Both the position numbers and the translations under genes were made by a program. Below are positions 60,186-64,000 of a stretch of DNA of 64,000 bases, piece after piece. This DNA comes from Rhodovibrio salinarum DSM 9154 (GTDB lineage: Bacteria; Pseudomonadota; Alphaproteobacteria; Kiloniellales; Rhodovibrionaceae). How positions within the stretch are numbered: the stretch's first letter is position 1; each line of letters begins with the position of its first letter. Location: positions 3,766,693 through 3,830,692 of the forward strand of contig NZ_KI911559.1 of assembly GCF_000515255.1 (NCBI RefSeq), written 5' to 3'. Below the pieces are notes generated by a model. It was not told the DNA's origin and made no database searches. It saw only the letters and a list, made by a program, of their open reading frames with translations.

Positions 60186-61850
60186 TCAGGACTTCCCATC
60201 AATCCGCGGGATGTAAATGCAGGCGCAGGCACCGCCATGCGGCCGGTTCCCGGCAACAAGCTTGCCGCGCATGCGCTCGGCCAGCGCCTTGGTGATCGCC
60301 AGCCCCAAGCCGGTCCCGGACGGCCGCACGTTCGTCAGGCCGGCCTCAACCAAGAAGGGTTCGCCTAACTTCTCCAGCAGTTTCTGCGGAAAGCCGGGTC
60401 CGCGATCCTTCACGGAAAACCGCACAGCCTGGCCGTCTTGCCCCTGTAGGTCCGACAGCGCGGCGTGTAACGAGACCTGGCCACCATCTGGCGAGAACTT
60501 CAGCGCGTTGGACAGCAGGTTGAGCAGCCCCTGGTACAGGGCGCGCCGGTCGGCGTGCACCTGCACGCCCTGCACCTCCGCCGTGTCGACCGAGATCGCG
60601 ATCGACCGCTCGGCAGCGATCGGCTGGACCGCGGCGACCGCCCCGACGACCGCCGCTTGCGCGTCCTGCGCGCCAAGATCCAGCGGAAAAGCGTCGTTTT
60701 CGATCCGGGCCAGATCGAGAATGTCGTTAATCAGATCAAGCAGATAGCTACCGCTGGCGTGAATATGCTCGACATACTCACGCAGCTTCTCCGGCGAGAG
60801 CGTCGTCTGCATGGTACGCAGCAGATCGGCGAACCCCAGGATGGCGTTGAGCGGGGTGCGCAGCTCGTGGCTCATGTGCGCCAGAAATTCGCTCTTGGCC
60901 CGGTTGGCATTCTCTGCTCGGCGCAGCGCGGCCTTGGCTTCCCACTCGGCCTGCTTGCGATCGGTGATGTCGCGCACGGTGCCTTCGTAGAACAGCGGCG
61001 CGCCGCGCGCATCGCGGACCAAGTAGGCGTTTTCGGAAATCCAGATACGCTCGCCCGTGGCGTGACGGTAGACTTCGCTTTCGAAGTCGCGCACCACCCC
61101 GTCGCGTGCCAGAATTTCGCGGAAGGTATCGCGTCGGGTGGGGTCGACGTACCACTCCCGGCCGATGTCAGTCACAGCGGCGAGCTGCTCGGCCTCGGTC
61201 GCGTAGCCGTTGAGGGCGCACAGCGCCGGGTTCGCGCGCAACTGCCGCCCGTCCGGGGAAGATCGATAAATCCCCTCGCTCGCGCGCTCGAACATCCGGC
61301 GATAGTCGACCTCGGCCTCGCGCAGACGCTGCTGCGTCTCGACCAGATCGGTCACGTCGGCGAGGCTGCCGAAATAGCCAATAACCTCGCCAGCGCGGTT
61401 AATGATCGGATTGGCGTGCTCGGATGCCCAGATGGTCGCGCCGTCGATCCGCCGAACCCGCACAATGCGCCCCTGCACGGACTGACCGCGATCGTTCAGC
61501 TCGCGCACGTAGGCCTGATCATCCGGGTCGGCGTAGAACGCATCGGCGCGCTTGCCGGCCGCCATCAACTGCTCAGCCGTGTCGAACCCGAGCAACTGGG
61601 CAAAGCAGTGGTTGGCGTAGGTATACGCACCCGTGCGCGTAGTCGCGTAGATGCCCACACCGGCATCGGCCAACATGCGCAACAACGTCTCGGGTGAAAG
61701 CTGCCCCAATGGGCCGGCTTCACTCGACTGGTCGGACGCGCGCAACGCGAATGGCGCAGAATCGTCTCCGGCGCCTGCGTGGCAGTTGCCGCCCTCACCG
61801 ATACCGTACGAACGCCGGGGCGCGTCGCCGGCGCGATCAGACGTCGTCAT
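60186..61850 (-). CDS. PAS-domain hybrid-free histidine kinase
   Basis: A 554-residue soluble kinase with no clear membrane segment. Two PAS domains (about 52-165 and 180-295) precede HisKA, with phosphoacceptor His in FLAHMSHELRTPLNAILGF near 325, and a HATPase domain with NLLSNALKFSPDGG, KDRGPGFP and SGTGLGLAI. No receiver domain is present. The signal sensed cannot be told. It diverges from glpD across a 463-base gap. Confidence 0.88.
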   Translation of the reverse strand: MTTSDRAGDAPRRSYGIGEGGNCHAGAGDDSAPFALRASDQSSEAGPLGQLSPETLLRMLADAGVGIYATTRTGAYTYANHCFAQLLGFDTAEQLMAAGKRADAFYADPDDQAYVRELNDRGQSVQGRIVRVRRIDGATIWASEHANPIINRAGEVIGYFGSLADVTDLVETQQRLREAEVDYRRMFERASEGIYRSSPDGRQLRANPALCALNGYATEAEQLAAVTDIGREWYVDPTRRDTFREILARDGVVRDFESEVYRHATGERIWISENAYLVRDARGAPLFYEGTVRDITDRKQAEWEAKAALRRAENANRAKSEFLAHMSHELRTPLNAILGFADLLRTMQTTLSPEKLREYVEHIHASGSYLLDLINDILDLARIENDAFPLDLGAQDAQAAVVGAVAAVQPIAAERSIAISVDTAEVQGVQVHADRRALYQGLLNLLSNALKFSPDGGQVSLHAALSDLQGQDGQAVRFSVKDRGPGFPQKLLEKLGEPFLVEAGLTNVRPSGTGLGLAITKALAERMRGKLVAGNRPHGGACACIYIPRIDGKS

Positions 61851-62313
61851 TCGCGACCTCTTACGACACGCGACACCAGTTGGGAGTGTAAAGTGTGCCG
61901 AATGACGCGTTAAGACTTACTTGACCATAGGAGTCAACTTCACCGGAGCGTGCATGCGAAGATCCACGTAATGGGTTCGGAAGCGAACATCTAAACGCTC
62001 CAATAAGCCGCCTATCGGCAACAATCGCGCCATCTCCTTTCGTATATGTTCGTTTTTGCATGTGCGAAGGCGCGTAAATTTTCACTTTCGAACGGCATTC
62101 GGTTGCACCCCCATGACAAATCACCTACGGTGCGACGAACAATCGCGCCACGGGACGTCCGGCTGAGCCGCCGCCCGGGCACGTGCCGCCGCAACCAACG
62201 GCGGGGATCACAAGGGCGGGGCGAACCCGTCCGGCGCGCCAGTGCCCAAGCGGGTCAGCCGCTTTTTGCAATGACGCGGCCAAACGGGGACCGACACCCC
62301 GTGGGGAGGCAAC
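61851..62313. promoter_or_regulatory. glpD control region with candidate GlpR half-sites
   Basis: This 463-base gap contains CGAACAT (61984-61990), TATGTTCG (62045-62052) and TTTCGAA (62086-62092). These resemble halves of the GlpR operator known from enterobacteria (TATGTTCG-type with inverted CGAACATA). The region is AT-richer than its surroundings. GGGGAGG at its end is the glpD ribosome site. Confidence 0.45.
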
Positions 62314-63999
62314 GTGAGTGACGCTCCGAACGCGCGTCCCGGACGCGCGCCCGCCAGCGCTGATGATACCACCTCGGCCAACCCGCGCGCCGAGGAGATG
62401 CCGGTTGACCTGCTGGTGATCGGGGGCGGGATCAATGGGGCTGGAATCGCTCGCGATGCTGCTGGGCGCGGTCTGTCGGTCGTCCTGTGTGAGCAGGCGG
62501 ACCTGGCGCAAGCGACCTCGTCGGCCAGCACGAAGCTGATCCACGGCGGTCTGCGCTACCTCGAACAGTACGAGTTCCGGCTGGTCCGCGAGGCGTTGAT
62601 CGAGCGCGAGGTGCTACTCGCCGCCGCGCCGCACATCATCTGGCCACTTACCTTCGTGCTGCCGCACGTCTCCAAGCTGCGCCCGGCGTGGCTGGTACGT
62701 CTTGGGCTGTTCCTCTACGACCACCTGGGTGGGCGCAAGCGCCTGCCGGGCTCGCGCGGGGTCGATTTCACCAAGGATCCCTACGGCGCGCCGCTGAAAC
62801 CCGAGATCACCAAGGGCTTCGCCTATTCCGACTGCTGGGTCGAGGACAGCCGTCTGGTCGTCCTCAACGCGCAGGACGCGCGCGAGCGCGGCGCGGACGT
62901 GCTGACCCGCACCGCCTGCCGACGTGCGCGGCGCGGCGCGGATGGACTGTGGCACGTCACGCTGGAAGCGACGGGTCCCGGCGGCGAAAACCGAGACTTC
63001 AAGGCACGCGCGGTGGTCAACGCAGCCGGCCCCTGGGTAACCCAGGTGCTGGGCCAGGTCACCGGACTGAACCGACCGGTCGGGCTGCGGTTGGTCAAGG
63101 GCAGCCACCTCGTCGTCCCCAAACTGTACGAGGGCGACCAAGCCTACATCCTGCAGAACGACGACCGGCGGATCGTCTTCGCGATTCCGTATGAACGCGA
63201 TTACACGCTGCTCGGGACCACCGACAAACTGTTCGAAGCCGACCCCGCGCAGGTCGAGATCGACACTGACGAGATCGAATACATCTGTCGCGCGGCGAAC
63301 CGGTACTTCAGACAGCAAGTCACACCGGCGGACGCGATCTGGCACTATTCCGGCGTGCGGCCGCTGTACGACGATGCCAACGAGAACGTCTCGGCCGTCA
63401 CCCGCGACTACGTGTTCGACGTCGACGGCGGCCTCCAGACAGACGCCGAGGGCGACGGCGGCGATGGCACCCCGCCGCTGCTCTCCGTGTTCGGCGGCAA
63501 GATCACGACCTATCGCAAGCTGGCCGAACACGCCCTGGACAAGCTGCTGCCGCTGTTGGGCGACCATGGTCAGTCCGCTGGGGCGTCCTGGACCCACGAC
63601 GCGCCGCTCCCCGGCGGCGACATCGCGGATGCCGACTTTGACGCCTACCTCGCCGACCTGCAGCGCCGCCATGCCTGGCTGCCGGATTATCTGGCGCGGC
63701 GCTACGCCCGCGCCTACGGTACCCGGACGGAACGCATTCTGGCGGGGGCACAGAGCCTGGACGACCTGGGACCGCATATCGGCGACGAGCTGTACGGGGC
63801 GGAAGTGCGTTACCTGCAGGAGCAGGAATGGGCCCGCACCGCCGACGACATCCTGTGGCGGCGCTCCAAGCTGGGCCTGCATTTGTCCGCGGCGACCCAG
63901 GACGCGCTGGCCGCCCACCTCGGCGAAACCGGTGGCGCCAGGACCGGCGACGGCGCCCGCCTGAAATCCGCGCGCAGCCAGGGGATGGCCGCGAAATGA
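62314..63999 (+). CDS. glpD: Glycerol-3-phosphate dehydrogenase
   Basis: A 561-residue FAD enzyme that oxidises glycerol-3-phosphate to dihydroxyacetone phosphate at the inner membrane. The FAD-binding motif LLVIGGGINGAGIARDAAGR is near residue 30, followed by SSASTKLIHGGLRYLEQYEF. Later blocks include YERDYTLLGTTDKLFE and VFGGKITTYRKLAEHALDK, typical of GlpD. The N-terminus has about 28 extra residues. Start GTG 62314 follows GGGGAGG. The stop lies one base before the right edge, so the gene is complete. GlpR upstream is the likely regulator. Confidence 0.95.
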   Translation: MSDAPNARPGRAPASADDTTSANPRAEEMPVDLLVIGGGINGAGIARDAAGRGLSVVLCEQADLAQATSSASTKLIHGGLRYLEQYEFRLVREALIEREVLLAAAPHIIWPLTFVLPHVSKLRPAWLVRLGLFLYDHLGGRKRLPGSRGVDFTKDPYGAPLKPEITKGFAYSDCWVEDSRLVVLNAQDARERGADVLTRTACRRARRGADGLWHVTLEATGPGGENRDFKARAVVNAAGPWVTQVLGQVTGLNRPVGLRLVKGSHLVVPKLYEGDQAYILQNDDRRIVFAIPYERDYTLLGTTDKLFEADPAQVEIDTDEIEYICRAANRYFRQQVTPADAIWHYSGVRPLYDDANENVSAVTRDYVFDVDGGLQTDAEGDGGDGTPPLLSVFGGKITTYRKLAEHALDKLLPLLGDHGQSAGASWTHDAPLPGGDIADADFDAYLADLQRRHAWLPDYLARRYARAYGTRTERILAGAQSLDDLGPHIGDELYGAEVRYLQEQEWARTADDILWRRSKLGLHLSAATQDALAAHLGETGGARTGDGARLKSARSQGMAAK

Positions 64000-64000
64000 C

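Noticed and set aside
1-64000. tRNA genes and CRISPR arrays
   Set aside because: No GGTTCGANTC arm with a plausible cloverleaf and no regularly spaced repeat cluster were seen; a dedicated tRNA search could still find one.

Overview
The window reads as chromosomal DNA from a high-GC alphaproteobacterium, most likely a member of Rhodospirillales or a close relative. The evidence is the order ileS-lspA-DUF3035 lipoprotein-two M16 peptidases, a short alphaproteobacterial-type Pgi next to mutL, bluB, an entericidin-type lipoprotein and a glpR/glpD pair. No rRNA, tRNA or CRISPR array was seen.

Region 1 (about 1.4-15.4 kb) is a ceramide (sphingolipid) locus. Rightward genes encode an acyl-AMP ligase, a CerR-type reductase, an acyl carrier protein and serine palmitoyltransferase. 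Converging on them is a leftward operon with a CDP-alcohol phosphotransferase fused to a degenerate nucleotidyltransferase domain, a lipid kinase like the ceramide kinase CpgB, and a TAM41-like nucleotidyltransferase. A metallophosphoesterase and a LicC-like nucleotidyltransferase follow. A tight leftward operon then carries a HIT protein, two LptF/LptG-type permeases, a bacterial ceramide synthase and another nucleotidyltransferase. Together these could make ceramide, phosphorylate it, add a head group through CDP-activated intermediates and move it out of the inner membrane. The start of the window holds the end of a TnpB-related gene.

Region 2 (15.6-22.7 kb) holds a Tat-exported DUF6134 protein, an ELM1-type glycosyltransferase-like protein, a methyltransferase, two GT4 glycosyltransferases and a MOP-type flippase. 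It may be a glycan module acting on the same lipids.

Region 3 (22.9-29.8 kb) is accessory DNA: a ParB-fold protein, an 18-bp perfect hairpin, an HD-domain protein, a Bax-inhibitor-like membrane protein, an IS1634-type transposase remnant, an ISAs1-type insertion sequence and a PEP-CTERM protein behind a sigma-54-like promoter.

Region 4 (30-64 kb) is mostly core genome: a DinG-type helicase, a GcvT-family enzyme, a TerB-like protein, a P-type ATPase, a 6-phosphogluconate-dehydrogenase-like enzyme, mutL, pgi, an ethylene-receptor-like histidine kinase, two M16 peptidases, a DUF3035 lipoprotein, lspA, ileS, a PmtA-like methyltransferase, bluB, an entericidin-like lipoprotein found by eye, a TPR-methyltransferase, ribF, a MaoC hydratase, a MarR regulator, glpR, a SRPBCC protein, a PAS histidine kinase and glpD. 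A GxxExxY gene framed by 27-bp inverted repeats lies between the dehydrogenase and mutL. A perfect CRP-type palindrome lies upstream of glpR.
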